DNA of 36,226 nucleotides from DASRFS01 sp035260725. Its GTDB lineage: Bacteria; Patescibacteriota; Microgenomatia; Levybacterales; UBA12049. The stretch covers positions 1 through 36,226 of the forward strand of contig DATFUR010000010.1 in assembly GCA_035260725.1 (NCBI GenBank). The letters run 5' to 3'. Of this stretch, positions 1-5,772 are shown piece after piece (positions within the stretch are counted from its first letter, which is position 1; each line of letters starts with the position of its first letter). Position numbers and translations under genes: made by a program. The notes below the pieces were generated by a model. That model searched no databases and had not been told where the DNA came from. It worked only from the letters and a program-made list of their open reading frames with translations.

Positions 1-549
1 GAAGCCTTGGCCGGCGCTTTTTCTATGGCAACCGGCGCTTTCTTGGCAAGCCAGGCCGAAAGACAAGTTCATCTTCACGAAATTGCAAAAGAGAAGGAAG
101 AGATAAGGAAATATCCGAAAGAAGAAAAAGAAGAACTCGCGCTCCTTCTTAGGGAAGACGGTCTTTCCGAGGAAAGCGCCAAAGAAGTTGTAAAAATTTT
201 AGGAAGAAGTCAAAAGGCATTTCTTAATACCATGATTCAAAAAGAGCTCGGCCTTGAGCCAAACCCTCCGGGAACTCCTACGAAAGACGCCGTCTTTATG
301 GGATTTTCTTATCTTCTTAGTGCAATTATTCCTCTTTTTCCTTACTTTTTCTTTACAGGAATCCAGGCGATAATTTTTTCTATAGGTGCTACACTAATTG
401 CCTTGTTTTTAATTGGAGTGGCAAAAGGCAAAGTTGCCTCTCTGCCGTATTTTAAAAGCGGAGTTCAAGTTCTACTGGTTGGAGCCGGAAGTGGAATCGG
501 TGGATATTTTATTGGAATTCTATTGCCTCACCTTTTAGGAATCAAGTAA
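1..549 (+). CDS. VIT1/CCC1-family metal transporter, 5'-truncated by the window edge
   Basis: The frame is open from base 1, so the true start lies upstream and a TTG at base 7 is not a credible start. The first visible residues (EALAGAFSMATGAFLASQAE) match the segment after the first membrane helix of the VIT1/CCC1 family, where an AGA-SMA-GEYLS motif is usual. A charged, Lys/Glu-rich middle part (about 22-85) corresponds to the cytosolic metal-binding region of plant VIT1. Three hydrophobic segments follow, ending at a taa stop. Characterised members move Fe2+ or Mn2+ across membranes. The family call is fairly secure from the opening motif and topology; the metal is unknown. The next gene has its own promoter about 15 bases after this stop. 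Confidence 0.8.
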   Translation, partial: EALAGAFSMATGAFLASQAERQVHLHEIAKEKEEIRKYPKEEKEELALLLREDGLSEESAKEVVKILGRSQKAFLNTMIQKELGLEPNPPGTPTKDAVFMGFSYLLSAIIPLFPYFFFTGIQAIIFSIGATLIALFLIGVAKGKVASLPYFKSGVQVLLVGAGSGIGGYFIGILLPHLLGIK

Positions 550-565
550 ATTACATTTTTCTTGC

Positions 566-594
566 TTGACATTAAATTTTATATGATTTAATAT
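566..594 (+). promoter_or_regulatory. Promoter of the ArsR-LUD gene pair
   Basis: A consensus -35 TTGACA (566-571), a 17-base spacer and a -10 TAATAT (589-594) lie just before the inverted repeat that covers the ArsR-type start codon. Transcription would begin inside that repeat. Confidence 0.6.
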
Positions 595-618
595 ATTGAT
601 ATATTTCAATATATCAAT
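595..618. promoter_or_regulatory. Probable ArsR autoregulatory operator
   Basis: ATTGATATAT (595-604) and ATATATCAAT (609-618) are perfect 10-base inverted repeats separated by four bases. The site abuts the -10 box and runs into the ATG at 617. ArsR/SmtB repressors bind AT-rich imperfect dyads of this kind at their own promoters, so negative autoregulation is the natural reading. Binding is inferred, not shown. Confidence 0.65.
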
Positions 619-892
619 GAACAAACAAGTTCTCAAAGTATTTAAAGCTCTGTCGGATGAAACAAGAGTAGATATTATTCGCAGAATTATCGGCAAAAGG
701 GAGGTTCCTTGTCAAAAATTATCTAATAAATTTGATCTTTCTCAACCCACTCTTTCTCATCATTTTAATAAACTTATTGATGCCAATATATTAAAAGTTA
801 AAAAAGAAGGTACAAATCACTTTTATAGCATAGACAATAAATTTCTAAACAGACTTGGAATAAATATCGCCAAAGTTATTGGCAAAAATTAA
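617..892 (+). CDS. ArsR/SmtB-family winged-helix repressor
   Basis: A 91-residue protein made almost entirely of an ArsR-type winged helix. KALSDETRVDIIRRI near the N-terminus is the typical first helix, and CQKLSNKFDLSQPTLSHHF followed by a LIDANIL segment is the helix-turn-helix, with the wing after it. I chose the ATG at 617 because an in-frame TTG at 596 lies inside the operator. The classic ELCVCDL metal box is absent and only one cysteine (in PCQKLS) is present, so a metal sensor of the ArsR/CadC kind is unlikely and the signal is unknown. The stop is one base before the next ATG, so repressor and LUD protein are almost certainly co-transcribed. No Shine-Dalgarno site is visible. Confidence 0.85.
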   Translation: MNKQVLKVFKALSDETRVDIIRRIIGKREVPCQKLSNKFDLSQPTLSHHFNKLIDANILKVKKEGTNHFYSIDNKFLNRLGINIAKVIGKN

Positions 893-893
893 T

Positions 894-1505
894 ATGAAAA
901 ACTGGACAGAATTACCCGACCAAAAAATAATCGAGAAAACCATTGAGTCTTTAAAAGCAAATGGCATTGACGCTTTTTCTGTGGAAAATGGAAAAGAAGC
1001 AAAAGAAAAGGCTTTGGAACTTATTCCACAAGGGGCAGAAATTATGACGATGACGTCCGTAACACTGGATTCGATAGGTCTTCCCAAAGAAATCAATGAA
1101 TCGGGTAAGTATGATTCCGTAAGAAATAAGCTCAATTCACTTGACAGAAAAACACAAGGTCGCGAAATGCAAAAATTGGGCGCAGCTCCGGAATGGGTTG
1201 TTGGAAGTGTCCATGGGATTACGCAAGATGGAAAGGTACTGGTTGCTTCAAACACTGGATCCCAACTTCCTGCATACGTTTACGGATCCGATCACGTCGT
1301 TTGGGTAGTAGGAGCGCAAAAAATAGTTAAGGATTTAGACGAAGCTTGGAAAAGACTTTACGAACACACACTTCCTTTGGAAAGCGAAAGATTAAAAAAG
1401 ATATACAATGTTCCCAGCTTTGTTTCAAAAGTTTTAATAGTCCAAAAAGAGATAAAACCGGGTAGAATCACTATGATAATTGTTAAAGAAGTTTTGGGCT
1501 TCTAG
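894..1505 (+). CDS. LUD-domain protein (LutC/YkgG type)
   Basis: A 203-residue protein with the LUD (DUF162) fold pattern: an N-terminal helix with NGIDAFSVENGKEAKEKAL, then IPQGAEIMTMTSVTLDSIGL, a VGSVHGIT-DGKVLVAS strand pair, and an SDHVVWVVGAQKIV segment near the C-terminus. LUD proteins include LutB/LutC, which take part in oxidising lactate to pyruvate, but no Fe-S subunit or lactate permease is nearby, so lactate use should not be assumed. The ATG at 894 is preferred to an in-frame TTG at 879 inside the upstream gene. Its pairing with an autoregulated repressor suggests an inducible stress or metabolite response. The family is clear; substrate and partner are unknown. Confidence 0.8.
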   Translation: MKNWTELPDQKIIEKTIESLKANGIDAFSVENGKEAKEKALELIPQGAEIMTMTSVTLDSIGLPKEINESGKYDSVRNKLNSLDRKTQGREMQKLGAAPEWVVGSVHGITQDGKVLVASNTGSQLPAYVYGSDHVVWVVGAQKIVKDLDEAWKRLYEHTLPLESERLKKIYNVPSFVSKVLIVQKEIKPGRITMIIVKEVLGF

Positions 1506-1519
1506 TTTGTTTTAACTTC

Positions 1520-1528
1520 TGGTATAAT
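1520..1528 (+). promoter_or_regulatory. Extended -10 promoter of the MFS exporter
   Basis: TGGTATAAT is an extended -10 element whose last base is 8 bases before the ATG at 1537. Transcription would start at or next to the start codon, giving a leaderless mRNA. No good -35 box is seen. Confidence 0.6.
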
Positions 1529-1536
1529 TTTTCTTT

Positions 1537-3228
1537 ATGCTCTCGCAAATAACTAATTCACAAAAGGTTTTAGTAATGATAGGTGTCATGCTAGGACTTC
1601 TTCTGGCCGCTTTGGACCAAACTATAGTTTCGACCGCCTTACCAAGAATAGTCCAGGACTTAAAGGGTCTTGAGCATCTTTCCTGGGTTGTAACGGCTTA
1701 TCTTCTTACGTCAACCGTAACCGTCCCAATTTATGGTAAATTGTCGGACATTTTTGGGAGAAAATTTCTTTTCCTCGGAGCTATAGTCGTCTTTATGCTG
1801 GGTTCGGCTCTTTCCGGAATTTCGCAGGACATGACACAGCTTATCTTATTTAGAGGACTTCAGGGAATCGGAGGAGGAGCGTTATTTGCAACTGCCTTTA
1901 CAATAATTGCGGATCTTTTTGCACCAGCCGAAAGGGGAAAGTGGATGGGAATTTTCGGAGGCGTTTTCGGTCTTTCCTCGGTTCTAGGTCCCACACTTGG
2001 AGGATATCTTACAGACCACGCATCTTGGAGATGGAATTTCTATATTAATATTCCGGTTGGAATCTTAGCTCTTGTGGTTGTTTATTTTTTAATGCCGCAT
2101 ATTAAAAGTACGGTAAAAGAAAAATATATAGATTACGCTGGGGCAATAACAATAATTTTGGGTCTTGTTCCTTTTCTTCTCGGACTTCTTTGGGGAGGAA
2201 ATCAATATCCTTGGGCGTCGTGGCAGATAATAGGACTTTTTGTAATGTCCGCAGTTTTCTTGACAGCTTTTATCTATGCTGAAAAGAAAGCGAAAGATCC
2301 GATACTTCCTTTGGATCTTTTCAAAAATAACGTTTTCCTTTTTTCCATTTTGGCAGTTTTCCTAACCGGACTTGGAATGTTTGGAGCATTTATCTACATT
2401 CCTCTTTTTGCCCAAATGGTTTTGGGAACTAACGCAACTAATTCAGGGCTTATTCTAACCCCTATGACTTTTGGGATTATTATAGCAAGTACTTTAACGG
2501 GACAAATAGTCTCAAGAACCGGTAAATATAAGATTCTAGCAGTTGCAGGTTTAGCTCTTGCCGCTGCGGCAATTTATTCGCTTTCTACGATGGACGTGAA
2601 TACAACCCAAAGAGATATGATCTTAAGAATGATAGCAACCGGATTGGGACTTGGGGTAACTTTTCCGATATTCACAATTACAGTACAGAATGCGTTTGAT
2701 TACTCAAGGCTCGGAGTTGTAACCTCGGCAACACAGCTTTTTAGAAGTCTTGGTGGAACAGTTGGAGTCGCAGTAATGGGAAGTATCCTAAATAATTCTC
2801 TGGCCAGTAAAATCCAAACTCTCAAAGGTGATCAATTTTTAAACCAGGTTTCGCAAATTAATCCACAATTTAATATTGAAAAATTAAACGTAAATCAACT
2901 ACAAGCGTTTTTCTCCGGCACTGGTAAAGCGCAATTTGAAAGCACTATCGCAAATCTTCCTCCCGAGATAAGAGCGCAAATAATCCAAAATTTCTCAGAC
3001 TTTATGTTGAAATTAAGAACTGTTCTCGCCGAATCAATTAGTGAAGTTTTCTTGATTTCATCTTTTTTTATGGTTCTCGCGGTTATATTTTCCCTATTTC
3101 TCAAAGAAGTTCCACTTAGAAAATCTCACTCCGACCGACCGTTTGCACAAGAAGCGGGAATAGAATTGGCGGAAGAAGAAGGACAAATCCCTCCAAAACA
3201 GGAAATTGAAATCTTCAGGAAAAAATAA
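1537..3228 (+). CDS. DHA2-family (EmrB/QacA type) MFS exporter
   Basis: A 563-residue integral membrane protein with the hallmarks of 14-helix proton-coupled drug exporters. Helix 1 carries LDQTIVSTALP (26-36) with Asp27, motif A is GKLSDIFGRK (67-76), motif B is RGLQGIGGGA (106-115) and motif C is GPTLGG (151-156), followed by SWRWNFYINIPVG. A second half with further helices precedes a charged cytosolic tail of about 40 residues. Members export drugs, dyes or lipophilic compounds in exchange for protons; the substrate cannot be read here. The gene stands alone behind its own extended -10 promoter 31 bases after the LUD gene. There is no Shine-Dalgarno site, in line with leaderless expression. 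Confidence 0.93.
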   Translation: MLSQITNSQKVLVMIGVMLGLLLAALDQTIVSTALPRIVQDLKGLEHLSWVVTAYLLTSTVTVPIYGKLSDIFGRKFLFLGAIVVFMLGSALSGISQDMTQLILFRGLQGIGGGALFATAFTIIADLFAPAERGKWMGIFGGVFGLSSVLGPTLGGYLTDHASWRWNFYINIPVGILALVVVYFLMPHIKSTVKEKYIDYAGAITIILGLVPFLLGLLWGGNQYPWASWQIIGLFVMSAVFLTAFIYAEKKAKDPILPLDLFKNNVFLFSILAVFLTGLGMFGAFIYIPLFAQMVLGTNATNSGLILTPMTFGIIIASTLTGQIVSRTGKYKILAVAGLALAAAAIYSLSTMDVNTTQRDMILRMIATGLGLGVTFPIFTITVQNAFDYSRLGVVTSATQLFRSLGGTVGVAVMGSILNNSLASKIQTLKGDQFLNQVSQINPQFNIEKLNVNQLQAFFSGTGKAQFESTIANLPPEIRAQIIQNFSDFMLKLRTVLAESISEVFLISSFFMVLAVIFSLFLKEVPLRKSHSDRPFAQEAGIELAEEEGQIPPKQEIEIFRKK

Positions 3229-3245
3229 AAATCGCTGAAAGAATC

Positions 3246-3273
3246 TTGACTTTGTAAAAATTAGTACTATAAT
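3246..3273 (+). promoter_or_regulatory. Strong promoter of the small-peptide island
   Basis: TTGACT (3246-3251), a 16-base spacer and a perfect TATAAT (3268-3273). Transcription should start near G3280, which is also the first base of the leader stem-loop. Confidence 0.7.
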
Positions 3274-3279
3274 CCGCTT

Positions 3280-3342
3280 GAAGTTCTTTTAATTCTCTTA
3301 CCTCATCTTAAACACATTCTTTTACAGTAAGAGCAAAACTTC
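3280..3342 (+). ncRNA. Structured 5' leader beginning at the predicted transcript start
   Basis: Two nested inverted repeats sit between promoter and first small gene. GAAGTT (3280-3285) pairs with AACTTC (3337-3342), and CTCTTAC (3295-3301) pairs with GTAAGAG (3327-3333). Together they give about 13 base pairs with an internal loop and a 25-base apical loop. The outer stem starts at the predicted +1 base. It could protect the mRNA 5' end, hold a regulatory site, or be a small RNA in its own right; there is no match to a riboswitch class I know. Confidence 0.45.
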
Positions 3343-3347
3343 GGTAT

Positions 3348-3479
3348 ATGGCAGAAGAACCATTGAGAAACATGGGTTGCTTGCCAATTTTGGTTATGTT
3401 GTTTTCTTTTGGCGTTGGAACTGCTTTTTTCTTTGTAGTTTTTCTCCTCGTTTTGTTACCCCTCATGCCTCTTAGGTAA
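3348..3479 (+). CDS. 43-residue single-helix membrane peptide
   Basis: An ATG at 3348 opens a 43-codon frame ending in taa. The product has a short charged N-terminus (MAEEPLRN) and then a hydrophobic stretch from about residue 10 to 41 that would span the membrane once, ending MPLR. No family is recognised. Support for a real gene comes from the strong promoter 75 bases upstream, the leader structure between them and a composition that looks like a membrane helix. There is no Shine-Dalgarno site; an alternative start at Met9 would leave only the helix. A second small gene follows on the same strand 127 bases downstream, before a shared hairpin terminator. Confidence 0.5.
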   Translation: MAEEPLRNMGCLPILVMLFSFGVGTAFFFVVFLLVLLPLMPLR

Positions 3480-3574
3480 TATTTTATACCATTGTTTTAA
3501 TCTACGAAATACAATAGAAATTTCTTACATTAATCTTCTTGCATATTAATCTAATTCTTTTTAGCAAGTAATAG

Positions 3575-3600
3575 CTTTTAGTTACACCTAAAAGGAGGTG
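3575..3600 (+). promoter_or_regulatory. Two mutually exclusive hairpins around a consensus Shine-Dalgarno site
   Basis: CTTTTAG (3575-3581) and CTAAAAG (3588-3594) form a perfect 7-bp stem. CACCT (3585-3589) can instead pair with AGGTG (3596-3600), which is the 3' part of the AAAGGAGGTG ribosome binding site of the 35-residue peptide. The two stems share bases 3588-3589, so only one can form at a time. In the first the GGAGGTG core is mostly free; in the second it is covered. This has the layout of a translational switch, though the second stem is short. Confidence 0.4.
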
Positions 3601-3606
3601 AAAATA

Positions 3607-3714
3607 ATGCCTAGAGGGCAACACTCAAAAGGACGAAAAGGCGGAAGATTCCGTAAATCGTCGAATAAAGGAAGTCAGAGTAGTATGGACATGAATACAA
3701 AAACCAGCTACTGA
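3607..3714 (+). CDS. 35-residue basic Gly/Lys/Arg/Ser-rich peptide
   Basis: The ATG at 3607 lies 6 bases after AAAGGAGGTG, a full Shine-Dalgarno sequence and one of the best in the window. The 35-residue product begins MPRGQHSKGRKGGRFRKSSN and ends in a polar stretch with KTSY. It is strongly basic, has no hydrophobic segment, and would be disordered or bind nucleic acid, ribosome or another polyanion. No family is recognised. The strong start signal and the terminator hairpin right after the stop argue for a real, well-translated gene. A link to the 53-residue peptide at 4515, also hydrophilic and G/K/Q-rich with the same kind of start site, is possible but unproven. Confidence 0.6.
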   Translation: MPRGQHSKGRKGGRFRKSSNKGSQSSMDMNTKTSY

Positions 3715-3722
3715 CATTTTCC

Positions 3723-3753
3723 AAAAAAACAGGTAGAGAGGACCTCTATCTGT
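3723..3753 (-). terminator. Hairpin terminator between convergent genes, strongest for the minus strand
   Basis: ACAGGTAGAG (3729-3738) pairs with CTCTATCTGT (3744-3753) over 10 bp with one G-U and a 5-base loop. Read on the minus strand the stem is followed by seven U residues (3729-3723), a proper intrinsic terminator for the 201-residue gene. On the plus strand it follows the small-peptide stop but has only a broken U stretch. Confidence 0.75.
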
Positions 3754-3761
3754 CGAATTTA

Positions 3762-4367
3762 TTATTGAGTCTCTCCCCCGTGACCCTCGCTTCTTCTTCC
3801 AGCCCAATCTATTTGTGGTTTTGGTGGTTCGATTTCATTATCCACCCAATCGGCTACTTGGGTTTGACCTAAGTTTTCCAGAATAGTTCTTAGTTCCCTT
3901 ACCCTTCCAAATATTTTTTCGTCATCCAATCCCATCTTCCGGCCCTCGCTAATACTTTTAGTAATACCCCTAGCGACAAACGTGAAACGTTGATCTACGT
4001 ATCTATCAACGATAGCAACTAATTGATATTTATTTATTTCCTGGGGCTCGAGTTTATCTACGTCGCTAAGTTGGAGATCCGGTTCGGTTTCTCCAATTAA
4101 CTCTTCTTGTCCCAGTATTTCTAAAAACCAATCTTGGATCTCAAAAACTCCACTAAGTCTCGCGTTTTCGACTGCTCCGGCAAGAGGAATAACATGTTTT
4201 GGTTTATCCGGGTCGTTCGGCTTGCCCGGTTCGAGGGTTTTTCGGTTGCTCCAATACAGTTTCAATAGATCAAACGTCTTTTTTTTGTCAAATTGTTCAA
4301 TCGGAGCGTATTTAGGCTTCGAGGTCTTTTCGGCACCGTGTTCTCCTATATCTCGTTCTGTCGCCAT
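3762..4367 (-). CDS. Uncharacterised 201-residue soluble protein
   Basis: From the ATG at 4367 the product is 201 residues, hydrophilic, rich in Glu, Asp, Lys and Pro, without signal peptide or membrane helix. It starts MATERDIGEHGAEKTSKPKY; a middle helical part contains VENARLSGVFEIQDWFLEIL, and a later segment (KMGLDDEKIFGRVRELRTIL) looks like a helical bundle. The C-terminal tail is Gly/Arg/Glu-rich. I recognise no family. The longer frame from 4415 is rejected because a promoter (-35 TTGACT at 4415-4410) lies inside it. The gene ends at a strong terminator it shares with the small peptides opposite. There is no Shine-Dalgarno site. Confidence 0.65.
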   Translation of the reverse strand: MATERDIGEHGAEKTSKPKYAPIEQFDKKKTFDLLKLYWSNRKTLEPGKPNDPDKPKHVIPLAGAVENARLSGVFEIQDWFLEILGQEELIGETEPDLQLSDVDKLEPQEINKYQLVAIVDRYVDQRFTFVARGITKSISEGRKMGLDDEKIFGRVRELRTILENLGQTQVADWVDNEIEPPKPQIDWAGRRSEGHGGETQ

Positions 4368-4386
4368 AGGCAGGCCTGTACTATAA

Positions 4387-4415
4387 ATATGATACTTTTT
4401 GATATATAAAGTCAA
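4387..4415 (-). promoter_or_regulatory. Promoter of the 201-residue gene
   Basis: On the minus strand TTGACT (4415-4410), a 17-base spacer and TCATAT (4392-4387) lie about 20 bases before the ATG at 4367. An 8-base palindrome CAGGCCTG (4371-4378) sits between the -10 and the start codon. Confidence 0.45.
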
Positions 4416-4514
4416 GTAAGAAGGAATTTACGATCCAGTTACCCCGCCTTAACGCAATTCTTAATCAACAAGTGAATAATGTATAAATAAGCTATGAGAG
4501 GAGGTGAAAAGTAA

Positions 4515-4676
4515 ATGAACGATACAAAAAAACAACAAGGCAGCCAAAACAAAGGGATGGATCAAGATAATAAAGGCGGTGCGTCTCAAGGTAAAAAGGG
4601 CGGACAAACAGACCAGGGAACAGAATTGGAGGATTTAAGCGAAGAGGACGCGGATGCAATTTCGGGCGATAAGTAA
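4515..4676 (+). CDS. 53-residue hydrophilic peptide with a leader-like acidic tail
   Basis: GAGGAGGTGAAAA precedes the ATG at 4515, a consensus Shine-Dalgarno site, and a TATAAA box (4482-4487) suggests a promoter just upstream. The first 36 residues are Gln/Gly/Lys/Asn-rich and probably disordered (for example NKGGASQGKKGGQTDQG). The last 17 change character to acidic and helical: ELEDLSEEDADAISGDK. This tail resembles the LSxEExxxIxG(G) motif of double-glycine bacteriocin leaders, with Asp in place of the second Gly and no core peptide after it. I do not assign a function. The gene lies between two convergent minus-strand genes and a hairpin follows its stop. Confidence 0.6.
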   Translation: MNDTKKQQGSQNKGMDQDNKGGASQGKKGGQTDQGTELEDLSEEDADAISGDK

Positions 4677-4685
4677 TGGCCCTCG

Positions 4686-4714
4686 TGAGGCTGGAGCAAG
4701 TGGTTCTAGCCTTA
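4686..4714. terminator. Hairpin after the 53-residue gene, possible weak terminator
   Basis: Bases 4686-4695 (core AGGCTGGA) pair with 4705-4714 (core TCTAGCCT) over 10 bp with two G-U pairs and a 9-base loop. No clear U-run follows on either strand, so it may stabilise mRNA ends or act with a factor rather than as a simple intrinsic terminator. Confidence 0.35.
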
Positions 4715-4721
4715 GAGATTA

Positions 4722-5204
4722 TTAATTCACTGTGGCAACATGACTTCTTATTATTTTATTTAAAAGTTTAGCACTTAATTCCAACGCTTCTTCAAAAATT
4801 TTTCCGTCTTCAATTCCGGCGCTTACTTTAATATGAAAAACTCCCCGTTCGTCTTCTGTCCAATCCCAAGACGTTGTTCCTGAAAAAGATACATTTTTTT
4901 TATGGTAAAGTTTCTTCAATTTGGTTAGGTATTCGATAAGGATGTGTTCAAACAAATGGCCTATCTCTGTATCTTTAACCTCTTCGGTAAAAGCAAGATT
5001 TTTGTCGTTAAAGCATTTGGAAGTCATTATACTAGGCAGTAGGTCTAGCAGGGTGGAATGTGTGTTTGGAAGGCTTTGGGTACTAATGTGGTTAGTAAAT
5101 AGCTTCATTCTTATTCCGGTATCTTTTAATCCCTGACTTATTTTTAGAAAAAAAAGATTTTCATTGTAATAGGTCTTAAATTTTGGAGGGGCAAATTTAG
5201 GCAT
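4722..5204 (-). CDS. Stand-alone cyanophycin-synthetase N-terminal-like HxxEH domain protein
   Basis: A 160-residue protein whose middle follows the N-terminal domain of cyanophycin synthetase CphA1. From memory, CphA1 has LPSL, then VKEGTYMGHIVEHVALELQ and GVYNVV; here LLDLLPSIM (52-60), VKDTEIGHLFEHILIEYL (76-93) and GVFHIKVS (121-128) occur in the same order and spacing. His83, Glu86 and His87 form HxxEH, an inverted-zincin-type motif; in some CphA1 enzymes this domain hydrolyses cyanophycin to make primers. The ATP-grasp and ligase domains of CphA are absent here. The likely role is a small metal-dependent hydrolase, possibly acting on an isopeptide or amide; the substrate is unknown. It is divergent from sodN and shares its promoter region, with a leader of about 30 nt. 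Confidence 0.6.
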   Translation of the reverse strand: MPKFAPPKFKTYYNENLFFLKISQGLKDTGIRMKLFTNHISTQSLPNTHSTLLDLLPSIMTSKCFNDKNLAFTEEVKDTEIGHLFEHILIEYLTKLKKLYHKKNVSFSGTTSWDWTEDERGVFHIKVSAGIEDGKIFEEALELSAKLLNKIIRSHVATVN

Positions 5205-5239
5205 AAAAAGATGTTTCTTACTGGACTCTTACTCTAGAA

Positions 5240-5268
5240 AGTATACAATTTTTGATTTTTTGAGTCAA
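5240..5268 (-). promoter_or_regulatory. Promoter of the HxxEH-domain gene
   Basis: Minus-strand TTGACT (5268-5263), 17-base spacer and TATACT (5245-5240). It interlocks with the sodN promoter on the other strand, so the two polymerases would compete for the same DNA. Confidence 0.65.
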
Positions 5269-5280
5269 GACTGGTTTAAT
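5252..5280 (+). promoter_or_regulatory. sodN promoter with extended -10
   Basis: TTGATT (5252-5257), a 17-base spacer ending in TGG, and TTTAAT (5275-5280). Only six bases separate the -10 from the ATG at 5287, which predicts a leaderless transcript and supports that start over an upstream TTG at 5260. Confidence 0.6.
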
Positions 5281-5286
5281 ATAAAT

Positions 5287-5772
5287 ATGCATAAATTTGT
5301 TGACTTTTTGGCTAAGCTCCTCAAAGAGGAAATTGCATATGCCCACTGCGACATTCCTTGTGGGATTTACGATCCATTCAGGGCACAGCAGGCTGCACAT
5401 ACCATAATACGCATGACGGAGCTTTTGGGGAAAATAGACAGAACCGATGAAATTAAAGCAGAACACGACGTTGCCAGATGTACCCGGGTTAAAGAAAAAC
5501 ACGGCGATATAGTAGAAGAAGAATTAGGTACTCTGCAAAATGATTACTTTAAAGAAGAGCACTTTAAAGAATATCCTACTCTTTCGGATTTGCTAAATAA
5601 AACCGTAAAGAGTTCAATTCTTGCCAGGCAAAGCATTAGTATGGAAGCAGCCGAGCAAACTTTATCCGGTGTCCTAGAGATTGCCGAAATATTTTTTAAA
5701 ACAAAAAAATTAACCCCGGTTAGAATCAAATCAGTCTACCCAACGGAGCGCGAAATGGTCCTCTATAAATAA
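5287..5772 (+). CDS. sodN: Nickel superoxide dismutase
   Basis: From the ATG at 5287 the product is 161 residues: a 19-residue propeptide ending in AYA, then HCDIPCGIYDP (20-30), the nickel hook of NiSOD. After cleavage His20 becomes the N-terminal residue and, with Cys21 and Cys25, supplies the Ni ligands; Asp22 and Tyr28 correspond to the conserved Asp3 and Tyr9. Further on, DYFKEEHFKEYP matches the family's DYFKxxHFxxYP, and a helical C-terminus follows. NiSOD dismutates superoxide to O2 and H2O2 in the cytoplasm. The predicted mature chain (142 residues) is longer than the 117 of Streptomyces, partly through an insert with DEIKAEHDVARC. The stop overlaps the maturation protease start (taATG), as usual for sodN-sodX. 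Confidence 0.95.
   Translation: MHKFVDFLAKLLKEEIAYAHCDIPCGIYDPFRAQQAAHTIIRMTELLGKIDRTDEIKAEHDVARCTRVKEKHGDIVEEELGTLQNDYFKEEHFKEYPTLSDLLNKTVKSSILARQSISMEAAEQTLSGVLEIAEIFFKTKKLTPVRIKSVYPTEREMVLYK

Noticed and set aside
596..616. TTG start for the ArsR protein
   Set aside because: It falls within the operator dyad, where transcription itself should begin; ATG at 617 matches the family N-terminus.
3280..3342. Known riboswitch class for the leader structure
   Set aside because: None of the conserved cores I know is present; only the pairing is supported.
3625..3807. Minus-strand 60-residue frame
   Set aside because: It reads through the terminator hairpin and the antisense of the 35-residue peptide, with no start signal.
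3826..4240. GGTTCGA motifs suggestive of a tRNA T-arm
   Set aside because: No acceptor, D or anticodon arms can be built around them and they lie in the 201-residue coding sequence.
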